Of a stretch of DNA of 64,000 bases, positions 24,854 through 33,519 are shown piece by piece (within the stretch, counting starts at the first letter, position 1; each line of letters opens with the position of its first letter). The translations under genes and the position numbers were made by a program. The notes below the pieces were generated by a model. The model was given only the letters and a program-made list of their open reading frames with translations. It did no database searches and had not been told where the DNA came from. The stretch comes from Adiantum capillus-veneris (taxonomy: Eukaryota > Streptophyta > Polypodiopsida > Polypodiales > Pteridaceae): assembly GCA_014529385.2 (NCBI GenBank), contig CM043942.1, forward strand, positions 104,918,141 through 104,982,140, in the 5' to 3' direction.

Positions 24854-26290
24854 TTAAAGACTAGTACAATCTATGGGCTTGAAAGAGAGTTGGTTGGACG
24901 TACCCTTGTCATATGAGAACTGAATATTTTGCTGTTGGGCATTACCAAAGATGTTAATGTTGATATCAGAAGGAGTTTCTATCATTGCCAAGCAATAGTA
25001 GCCTTGGAAATCAAAGAAAATGTTCTCTTGGGAAAGCTCCAAATCAGCCCCATCAAAGTGGAACGTGAGAGAGGGAATGTCCGTCGAAGCATGGCCAGAA
25101 TTGTCGTAGCATAAGTCAAGTCCAACAGGGGATCCGCTTTTCTTGGGAAGTTTTATGACAGAAGCATAAGCATCTTTTATGAGAGAGTATGCTTCAGAGA
25201 CAAGTATGGTGACGGTGGTACCGGAATCGATAATGATACCCCCCGTTCCATCGGATTGCATATCAAAAGTGCCGGAAGGGATGTCGAGTAGAGTCCCATT
25301 GAAGCTAATCCCTTTGAGATCAAGATAATAGAATGTGGGTTGTGTAGAGCTAGAGAGAAAAGGGGTGTGTTTAACTTGTCCTCCAGTGAGAGTAGCACTA
25401 GAACCAAAGAAGAGAGGGCTAGTTTTGGTGGAGTCCCAAGTGCCGAGGCAGTACGAGAACTTACTTCCAATTGTAGAGGACATTTGAGAGACCAATGAGA
25501 GAGGGCCAGCCCCCATGCCAATAATCCCATCAGTGCCAACTTGGCCAATGTTTCCATAATTATTAAAGCCAGCCCCAAATACAAATGTGTCCACACTAGA
25601 GCCGCCGATAGTGAGAGTGTCCGTGCTAAGGGAGCCCATCGTGGTGGACCCATCTCCATAAGAGTAGTAGTAGCTACAAGTAGAGTTCTCACATAGAGGC
25701 ACAGGCAAGGCATTGCATAAAGTGTCTTCACAAGGAAGGGTCTTGTAAGTGGAGGATTTAGAGGGCTCAAAGAGCGGGTCTGGCTCCTCAAAGCACTCTT
25801 CACATGGTTTGGATTGCCTCCATACAAGGTCACTTCCAGTGTCAAGAACTCCATTGAAGCTCTGGGGAGGGGTGCCAAGGGCTAGGTTCATTAGAAACTC
25901 CCCAGTGCCAGAGCTATACACTGGGGCTGGGCTTGCTTCTACATTATCAACTTCTCCCTCATTAGAACTGGTTGCATCCATGTAGGCGGACGACCCTTTG
26001 GCCCGCAATGCGAGCATTTGTGCGCGGTTGCTGCTTTTCTCGACAGCTTTTCGAAGTCTTTCCGGGCTATTGAAGGCAGCTTGATCCATGAATGAGTCTA
26101 CATGAATCATATCTACTTTCATTCCCCCTATATTGGTGGTTGAGCTCATGGGTAAGCTTTCCTGCACCACTCTTCCTGCAAGTGCTAGATAATTGGAAGA
26201 AGCTAGCTGAAGAAGAAGCACCATAGCTGAAGCTGCCCACGTTGGGAAGCTGGTAGTAGCTCTAGCAACATGAGCAGCTCGATGAGCCAT
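24854..26290 (-). CDS. Nepenthesin/CDR1-like aspartic protease (family A1B)
   Basis: A 478-residue pepsin-type endopeptidase of the plant nepenthesin/CDR1 group, probably secreted. Residues about 18-38 form a hydrophobic signal segment, then comes a propeptide with HVDSF and ERLRKAVEKSSNRAQML. The mature enzyme begins near 123 with YSSGTGEFLMNLALGTPPQ. The catalytic motifs are DTGSD (150-154) and DSGTT (355-359), with flap YGDGST (211-216) and GIIGMG at 255-260. Cys residues are numerous, as in A1B enzymes. The segment after the first Asp reads LVWRQSKPCEEC, where relatives usually have WTQCKPC, so one conserved Cys is Ser160 here. It is intronless and complete, and the start lies in a good context (AAACC before ATGGC). 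This is the only convincing ordinary host gene in the window; family members act in defence signalling or digestion, and which one applies is unknown. Confidence 0.95.
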   Translation of the reverse strand: MAHRAAHVARATTSFPTWAASAMVLLLQLASSNYLALAGRVVQESLPMSSTTNIGGMKVDMIHVDSFMDQAAFNSPERLRKAVEKSSNRAQMLALRAKGSSAYMDATSSNEGEVDNVEASPAPVYSSGTGEFLMNLALGTPPQSFNGVLDTGSDLVWRQSKPCEECFEEPDPLFEPSKSSTYKTLPCEDTLCNALPVPLCENSTCSYYYSYGDGSTTMGSLSTDTLTIGGSSVDTFVFGAGFNNYGNIGQVGTDGIIGMGAGPLSLVSQMSSTIGSKFSYCLGTWDSTKTSPLFFGSSATLTGGQVKHTPFLSSSTQPTFYYLDLKGISFNGTLLDIPSGTFDMQSDGTGGIIIDSGTTVTILVSEAYSLIKDAYASVIKLPKKSGSPVGLDLCYDNSGHASTDIPSLTFHFDGADLELSQENIFFDFQGYYCLAMIETPSDININIFGNAQQQNIQFSYDKGTSNQLSFKPIDCTSL

Positions 26291-26450
26291 GGTTTATAAC
26301 AAGCAATCTAGTTGATTATTCAAACCAGTATGGATAAGCTAAGCTTGCTAGCTGCTAATCAGGCTGCTAATCAAGTTGATTAAGCAACTAGATTAGATAA
26401 ATCATAAGCTAATGAGCAATCCATTAAAGTTTGGTTGCCATAAATCTGCA
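26291..26450 (-). promoter_or_regulatory. Upstream region of the aspartic protease gene
   Basis: AT-rich with repeated GCTGCTAATCA-like blocks and ATTTATCTAATC (about 26390-26405, minus strand), which could serve as a TATA-like element. No clear operator. Function is inferred from position only. Confidence 0.3.
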
Positions 26451-26549
26451 TGCAGACGAGCCTCCACGAGCGCATTTTATTTAGGAAGGGCGTCAAGCAT
26501 CAGAAACCACGCTAGGGCGGAAGAAACAACAATCAGCCGTATCCCTCCT

Positions 26550-26645
26550 CTCCTCCCCCCCCCCCCCCCCCCCCCCCCCCTCCAAAAAAAAAAAAAGGAA
26601 AAAAACCACAACCCCGCGGCCCCCCCCCCAACCCGCCCCCCTACC
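26550..26645. repeat. Poly-C / poly-A low-complexity block
   Basis: A C run at about 26558-26580, then A-rich and C-rich runs. ORFs read through it are artefacts of composition. Confidence 0.9.
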
Positions 26646-26715
26646 CAAAAGAAGATTTAGAAATTTTCTCATGTAGGAAAACAGAGTCTTTTTCAATGTT
26701 TTTCATACGATGCAT

Positions 26716-26871
26716 AACATCATGAGCTTATGCTCGAGAGGCACCACATACCTAGCTAGGTACGACCGGCGGCAAGGGATTGTCGGTCCCCCCCACTGGG
26801 CCGGCAATCCCCTGTCCCCAATCATACCTAGCTAGGTATACGGTGCCTCCCTCACAAAAGCTCATGATGTT
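26716..26871. mobile_element. Foldback MITE-like hairpin, 156 bp
   Basis: The ends AACATCATGAGCT and AGCTCATGATGTT are exact inverse complements. Inside, ATACCTAGCTAGGTA-type blocks and GGGATTG / CAATCCC blocks also pair, giving about 70-bp imperfect arms. No coding capacity. No clear target duplication. Confidence 0.75.
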
Positions 26872-27930
26872 GAGGTAAGTCACAATGTGGAAATTATTGT
26901 GAGAATTTATCCAAAACTTATTGTGGGCCCCCTTCCTTCCTTCCTTCCTTCCTCTTTTTTTTTTTTGTTTTTTTGGTGGAGTGTTAAGCCCAATTGTCGA
27001 AGTAAGCCTCTCCCCATTTACTCATTTATGTTAAGTCACTAAAAATACAACTTCCTAGCTACCCACCTAATCCCTATCTTGCACAAAGCTGCTTGCAGAG
27101 AGATCATCGATCGACAGTAGGCATTGCCGCTCGTAGTCGCTCTCGATTGCCATATCCCTCCTATAAACAAGGGAGCGTGAACTATTTACCCCTAGTTTAT
27201 CCTCAGTTAGGCTGAGAATGTCTCTGATGGGCAACACGTAACCTCAGCCCAATGGATGCCCCCTCTAGGACCCCATGTCAACTAGAGTCATAAGTGACTC
27301 ACTAGGGAATTAAAGAGCTAACTTGCATCCAAGCGAATTCCTCTAGGTTATACTAAAGTCATAGGTGACCCACCAATGAATCAAAGAGCAAACTTGCATC
27401 ATAGCGAATTCTTCTAGGCTATAGTTTGTACTTCCCAAAGAAGGTATCTATGACCATGAAGCTATATTCCAGGTCTAGGTTAAAGTTTGTAGTTCCCAAA
27501 GAATATATATATATATATATATGCGCCCATGAAGCTGAATAAAGCGTTGATTTTGAAATTCTCTTGAAATTTCAATAATAATCTTGCCTTGAACATTTTC
27601 ATGAGATTAATAAGGTTAAAATTTGCAATGTTTATAGCATTGAAACTACCATTAGCTTGTTCGTACAAGTATATCTTCCTTCACTTATTCAAGAGGTAAG
27701 CCATCATTGCAGTGCATGGATAATGAGAGATCCTCAACCTTTTGTCAAGCTAGCCCACATCTCTCTTCTAATTCGCATTCTCACACACTTTTGGAGCATT
27801 CAAACCCCGTTTTTTTAATCATTTCAGTCTCGTCAAAACACATTTGCTTTGGGAAAGAAATCCATTAGCACTTGTAAATGTTGCATCATCCTTTTGATAC
27901 CTTAAGGTCATGAGATGCACTTAATTAACG
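26872..27930. other. Intergenic stretch with tandem 71-bp duplication and dispersed repeat
   Basis: No gene. An imperfect 71-bp tandem duplication begins at 27287 (GTCATAAGTGAC and GTCATAGGTGAC at 27358). From about 27770 the sequence matches a dispersed repeat also found at 59475-59800. (CTTC)n lies near 26933-26953 and (TA)n near 27504-27521. Confidence 0.6.
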
Positions 27931-29277
27931 CTAGGTTGGTAATGGGACACTTTTATGTCCCATTACACTTTTATGTTTTGTTAAGTGACCATTTTTCTTG
28001 AATTTTTTGAAGAGTTTGAAACTGAATTTGTAGGTAGTATATATATCCACAAAGTTTTCTTATGAGCTTAAAAATACTTGACTTTTTTTTGAATATTGAT
28101 CTCACTATTAACCTTACTCTTGCACAACATTTCTAAACCTAAACCGTGTGGAAGAACATGTCTTGCTTTTGATTTTTTTCTCAAAGTTTTGCAACTATAC
28201 CACTCTACAATTCATTTTTGTGAGGTTTAGATTGATATAGGATTAGCCTTAGTAGTTTTCAACATGTTCTGATTTGCTTCAAGGAAGATTTAAGTGTTAA
28301 AGTTGAAAGTTATGGCCAAATTATAAGAATTACCTAATCCTAATTTTTAGCCAAATTTAGCACTTTTATGATTTTTTTTGGGTGGCTTTCTTGATATTCA
28401 AATGCAATTTTGATTGTGTAAGTGGCATGTGTAACATAAAACTAATCTTCCTTGAGTTTTGGGGTATCTAATAATATGCTATATAGCATAGTATACGACA
28501 ATGGTTAGTTTTTCAATTGCAAAAGAATACGAGACATTCTAGTGTAACAAGTATAGCTTTCTCAATATTGCTAGTTTCTTAAGCCAATTGTGTGCATTTT
28601 ATTGGTAGTACTCATATCTAATTGTAAACTTCAAATTTGGCTAGATATTGTGTAGTTTCTATGAAATTCTATAGGTCATAATGCTAAACTGAGTTTTTTC
28701 ATATTTGCTATATTTAACACTCATCATTGTCTGTAAGGTTCCACTAGGTAAGAGATCTATTATTCTTTTGACATGCTCCATGGATCCTTTTGAATTTAAA
28801 GGCCCAAAGGGAACTAAAAAGACATGTATATAATATCTGTATTAAATGTGACTATAGAAACTTTGATGACAGATTTGTAGAATGGCAAAAATGTAACTTT
28901 TTTGTACCCATTTTTCTGCCAAAAGGAAAAATAGTGAGGCAAACACAACCATATGCTTTGATCACCAATCCATTGAATTTAACATGGAATTTTATCTCAT
29001 TTCCTACAAAAATCCCTATTCTCATTTATATACAATCAACCGTAAGAAATGGCTATTTTGGGTAAAATGTATCGGTCCATCAACTTTGGAGGCTTGTTGT
29101 GACCAAGAGATGAAAATTTTTACAAGTTTTTCATCTTTTCCATATATAGTAGTCCTTTGCAAGAACTATAAGCTCATGAAAGGATTTTCCAAAATGCATG
29201 GTTCTACTATGGTTTCGGAAGTTTTTTTTCAAAATCTTGAAAGGACACTATTATGTCCTGTTATGTTACCAACCTAG
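27931..29277. mobile_element. 1.35-kb TIR element inserted in a dispersed repeat
   Basis: The ends are CTAGGTTGGTAA and its exact inverse TTACCAACCTAG. Each is followed inward by a short palindrome of the form GGACAYWAWAGTGTCC. The flanks (27830-27930 and 29278-29430) match a contiguous copy near 59580-59760, which has CTAG at 59639 at the equivalent point, so that copy looks like the empty site (target CTAG or TA). The interior has only short ORFs, so it is non-autonomous. Confidence 0.6.
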
Positions 29278-29430
29278 TGTTGAACTAATTGTGTCTGTAC
29301 TTTTGAAGATTGGTTTACCCTTTTGGTACCCTAAGGTTCGAGATGTACGTTACAACCATCTTCATAATCTTAATCCTTTTAGTATTTTTATTTTCTCTCT
29401 TAAATTCTAAACAGAAAAATTCATTTAAGT

Positions 29431-30539
29431 AACCAAATTTATATTTGGTGACATTACCCCTTCCTTGAAATCATAATCCTCCTCTATAATGCACATATAC
29501 AAGGGAAGGTCAACTAGGTCCATTGGAATTTAACTTAGCATAGTGACACCATTTTGTATAGACAACGAGTCTACTCGTGCTTGGAAGGCAAAGCTATTGT
29601 AAACGTGTCTACTCATTGTAGCTAGCACACAATTCTACTATAGATAACAAGTCTACTTAGTACTTGGAAAACATAGCTTCCACAACTGAGTGTGTTTTTT
29701 GTATGCTTACACTTTGGAACATTTGAAACATAAAAGAAAATCATTAAAACTAAAAACTCAAACAAACTAAAATATTTTCCTTCATTTTTCTTTGCAGCAT
29801 TTACATTGATGATCACTTTTTATGCAGTTCAATATAAGCATTAACTGAGTACATTTAATCTTTCAGTTTAAATTAACTTTGAGTCAAATAGATATATCCT
29901 TAATGGATTTTGAATGTTCCATAAACATGTAGCTTATTTAAGTCTAGCATGACCATTCCCATTACATTTGCATCTTCAATTTAAGCATTATGGAGTATTT
30001 GATCAAAAAGGGAAAATTGTGTTTTGAGCTTTAATTAGAGAAACATATGCTTACTTGAAAGAGGAAGTCATAGGCTTACTTGAAAGACACAACTTTTAGA
30101 AAAATAGTTGGCAACTTGAGCCTATAAGCAAACCATTTACCTTTTTCATAAAACAAAAAACTTATGTTTATGATAATTTGAGTAACTTTTCATGAGGCTG
30201 GTGATGTGTATTTCTCACCCTTATAGTCCTTGCTTATGTTTACTCATTTACAAGTATTATTGGGCATGACATAACAACCATTTAATGAGTGTATCTTAAC
30301 ATAACTTTGATGCACTAGCCAAACATTTATCCTTGGTATCATAAAGGATGGTGTGCTTTTATATTTGGAAGATCACACACATACCTTTTTGTAGAAAAGT
30401 ATATACACTTTGTGGCAATTAAAATATATTCAAGCATTTGTCTTGTTCTCAAATATTGCAAGTTAAGACATTGCTAGCATAACATTAAATGTAGCTTATA
30501 TCCACATGACTATGATTCTAGTGGGTCTTACATAAAATA
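29431..30539. other. AT-rich intergenic stretch
   Basis: No gene or clear repeat recognised. Confidence 0.5.
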
Positions 30540-31817
30540 AGCTGCAAGATGTGAAGGTGGGAGTTTGTGTTTCTTCCCTTTTCAAGCAGGATTACAATGA
30601 TCAATTCATTCATGCTCCCCTATATAGCATTCATTGGCCCACTCTTCAAGATAACCAAATGCAACTAGAAAGAATTCTTGAAACCAGTAAAAAGATTCTT
30701 GTGGAAACAGAACACCAAAGACTCACTGCCTTGGCAGCGGGCCAAATGGGAGTCGATTGCAAGGGAGATTGAGCAAGGAGGTATCAAAAAAACTTAACCC
30801 TAATGTCTATGCACAAGCCCAATGTGCCAAATTTGTGGTTTAATCGCAAAGCAAGACCAGGCATGGGTGATTCTGAGGAAGGATATGATGACCAAGGCTA
30901 AGATAGAATTTCACAACAAACTACTTACCCATAGATTTCCCAACTTGAGATTAGGTGGCACAATAGGTGAGCTACTGCACGAGTGTACCAAAACAACAAA
31001 GGCTTTGGAGTGGGGAGAGGCTTTAGAGTGGGGAGAGTTAACCAAATATTTCTAGAACTCCATAACACAATGGCCCCCTTGGATATCCAAAGTAGGAGGT
31101 GTACTTCTAAAATCCTGCACAAAGGTAAATATTAAAGATCTTCAATGGTTGACTCATTTTTGGGATGACAACAATAAGACTTGGAAATAAGTAGAACAAT
31201 TGGCTACCCAGTTCAATCTAAGTGGCACTGAAAGACTATTGGTGAACATGACTATTGAAGGGCTGGAAAAGTGTGTGATGTCTTTCTACAAGTCAAACCT
31301 TGAGTGGAAAGCTTGGCGATGGCCTAAGCACATAGAATTTTGTAATCCACAATCCATGAGTGTTTACTGCACTTAATATTCCAAAATGATTGATTTTCAC
31401 CCCTTAAGAAACAATGGGGTTTGCAATGGCCGTAAGTAACATAGGTGACGATAGCAAAAAACATCTAGAATCCACAATGGCCATTATCGATGAAGGTATT
31501 CTTGTACAAGAAAAGTGTTGTGGGGGGTTCTGTCCATAGGCGTGAAGATTTTGGCTAGAGGTATTGGCTCATATAGGTGTTCAAAGTGTAAACATGCAAA
31601 TGAGGACCTCCCCCACTTTTTCAAGGTATGCTCGACAATTAGTGGCCTTGCAAGGAAGCTATGTAAATGGGTTCTAGGAACATGGAAAATAGGGTTCTAC
31701 AAGAAAGTTCAAGTGCTATTAATTTGAATGTAAATTGGTAGGTTTTGTTACCTACAGCATGCATGGAAGGCTAGAAATCATCACATGTTTGAAAGTGACC
31801 TATCAATAGCTAGCTTT
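30540..31817 (+). pseudogene. LINE 3' region (L1-type, zf-RVT end), split by the copia insertion
   Basis: Degenerate plus-strand sequence in several frames. It is homologous to 61680-62820: compare MLWGVLSIGVKILARGIGSYRCSKCK with MWGALPMGIK at 62650, and RKLCKWVLGTWKI with MCRWVQKTLKI. The CSKCKHANEDLPHFFKVC motif is the zf-RVT zinc motif of L1-type ORF2 C-termini, followed by LQHAWKARNHHMFES. The frame is cut at 31817 by the copia 5' LTR. Sequence after the 3' LTR (58339 on, WKLFKKIGKIF) plausibly continues it. Many stops make it non-functional. Confidence 0.7.
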
Positions 31818-32008
31818 TGTTGGGTTTTAGGCCAAGTGGCTGCCAGGCAATGGCTGACCGCCCATCTTTACTTCTATTATTTAGTTATAATGAAGAATAA
31901 GGAGTAGAGAATTTCAACTCTCTAAAGCTCCACCAAAAACAGACTGTGTTCTTCTCATCCCGTTCCATTCTCTCCTTCCCACTCTTGCACTCCATAGCCA
32001 GTTCTACA
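31818..32008 (+). repeat. 5' LTR of the copia element (191 bp)
   Basis: TG...CA ends. Matches 58161-58338, with about 13 extra bases near the 3' end (TCTCCATTC-like region). Confidence 0.9.
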
Positions 32009-32010
32009 AG

Positions 32011-32023
32011 TGGTATCAGAGCC
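32011..32023 (+). other. Primer binding site (initiator tRNA-Met)
   Basis: TGGTATCAGAGCC, two bases after the 5' LTR. It is the standard plant copia minus-strand priming site. Confidence 0.9.
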
Positions 32024-32283
32024 GAGGAGGCAAACCCTGATCCCTGCTCCTATCTATGTGTGCAATCCTCCCAGTCAAGCAAGGGGTTGGGAGCTTGGAA
32101 GTTCTTCAAAGTAAGGAATCGGGGAGCTTGGAATTGGAGCAGAAAACAAGAAGTCTAGCAACTCAAGGACTGTGAGTAGCGGGACAACATCAAGAAGGAG
32201 AAACAAAGCAATCAAAGGCATTGAGCCATTGAGTAGAGGAAATAGGCAGTGAGGGCACATGCGGGCAACATGTCACTCACAAC

Positions 32284-32555
32284 AAAGGAAACCGAGCAAA
32301 ATTGAGTAGCAATCGTGCAACTTCCCAAGCAGCAACAAAGCAAGTTGAGCTTGTGAGCAGGCGGGGGATATTTCTAGGCGAGCAGTTTTCGACGAGCGCT
32401 TTTGAGGACTCAGGTGAGCAAAGGAAACCGAGCAAAATTGAGTAGCAATCCTGCAACTTCCCAAGCAGCAACAAAGAAAGTTGAGCTTGTGAGCAGGCGG
32501 GGGATATTTCTAGGCGAGCAGTTTTCGACGAGCGCTTTTGAGGACTCAGGTGAGC
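32284..32555. repeat. 136-bp tandem duplication across the MULE-like element border
   Basis: The units 32284-32419 and 32420-32555 are almost identical. Each contains copia leader sequence, the 9-bp target site TGAGCAGGC and the first 57 bp of the MULE-like TIR. The second unit continues into the rest of the element, so I place the border in it (32498/32499). Confidence 0.9.
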
Positions 32556-32575
32556 AGATTCCTAAAAAGATTCTC
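32499..32575 (+). repeat. Left TIR of the MULE-like element
   Basis: Contains repeated GGCGAGC / CGAGCGC / GGTGAGC blocks at roughly 20-bp spacing. The inverse occurs at 52390-52462, with GCGAGCGCTTTT best conserved. Confidence 0.8.
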
Positions 32576-32609
32576 TCTTCCTCTTTGTGGACTATCTCTA
32601 TCTCTCTCT

Positions 32610-32611
32610 TT

Positions 32612-32682
<71 letters not shown>
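32610..32682. repeat. (GATA)n(GA)n just inside the left TIR
   Basis: A compound microsatellite. A (GA)n tract also lies just inside the right TIR (52316-52376). Confidence 0.97.
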
Positions 32683-32685
<3 letters not shown>

Positions 32686-32770
32686 AAGGTATGGAAGCTA
32701 GACAAATTGTTTCAAAAACAATATAGACAAGGGTACTTAAAACAAGAACTCCCATTAATAATAAAAAAGT

Positions 32771-33007
32771 TACATTTTATTAAACTTGCATTACATAAAC
32801 AAGAAGTGTTCATCTTTTGGAAGGCCCGGTTTTAGTAGTTGATGTGCTCCCTTTGATTGGCATATTCAGATTCACCATGTTGCTTAGCTACATTTTATTA
32901 AACTTGCATTACATAAACAAGAAGTGTTCATCTTCTGGAAGGCCCGGTTTTAGTAGTTGATGTGCTCCCTTTGATTGGCATATTCAGATTCACCATGTTG
33001 CTTAGTT
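32771..33007. repeat. 119-bp tandem duplication at the 3' end of the 112-codon ORF
   Basis: TACATTTTATTAAACTTGC starts at 32771 and 32890; the copies differ at very few positions. It duplicates the last codons and 3' flank of the minus-strand ORF. Confidence 0.92.
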
Positions 33008-33266
33008 GCTGCCTCATTTCCTCCTCATCCTCCTCTGTGATGAGCCCAATTTTCTTCCAGCAAAAGAAAGCTAGTTGTCCCATCTCGTTCAAATTGATTA
33101 AGCTGTGCATATTGAGTTCCTTGCGGCATTGATAGAGGTGATATACGTTGATGGTTGCCTTGAGAGCCTGACGAAACCAGTCGGCTCCATACAATGCCTC
33201 TCCGTTTGGAATGGCTTCCATGGCATCCCACACAGACTTTATTTTACTCGCAAGATCATCGGACAT
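32928..33266 (-). CDS. Small ORF of the MULE-like element, function unknown
   Basis: A 112-residue protein that starts MSDDLASKIKSVWDAMEAIP and ends in a Ser/Thr/Lys tail (STSTTKTGPSRR). The middle is helical and contains WFRQALKATINVYHLYQCRKEL and an acidic TEEDEEEMRQQL stretch. No recognised family, no membrane segment, and only three Cys. It lies between the left TIR and the transposase on the same strand, so it may be a second transposition or accessory factor, as in autonomous Mutator elements with a second gene. That role is inferred from position only. The frame is intact in this otherwise broken element. Confidence 0.6.
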   Translation of the reverse strand: MSDDLASKIKSVWDAMEAIPNGEALYGADWFRQALKATINVYHLYQCRKELNMHSLINLNEMGQLAFFCWKKIGLITEEDEEEMRQQLSNMVNLNMPIKGSTSTTKTGPSRR

Positions 33267-33519
33267 CGTGAAAGAAGGAGAGGTGTGCTAGGAAGCTAGT
33301 AGACGCTTTCACAAAAATAACTCAAGCTATGGCAATTTATAGCCACTGTGGCAATATTATATTATTTTATACACGATTTGACACATAAACAACCAGTACT
33401 CAAATATGATAAAAAGTTGCAAATGAATGTATCCCAATGTGACCATCCTAAGATAAAATTAGAAAGTAGTACAATTGTTTAGGTAAAGCATACTAAGAAG
33501 AAGTGAGCATTGTCAAATG

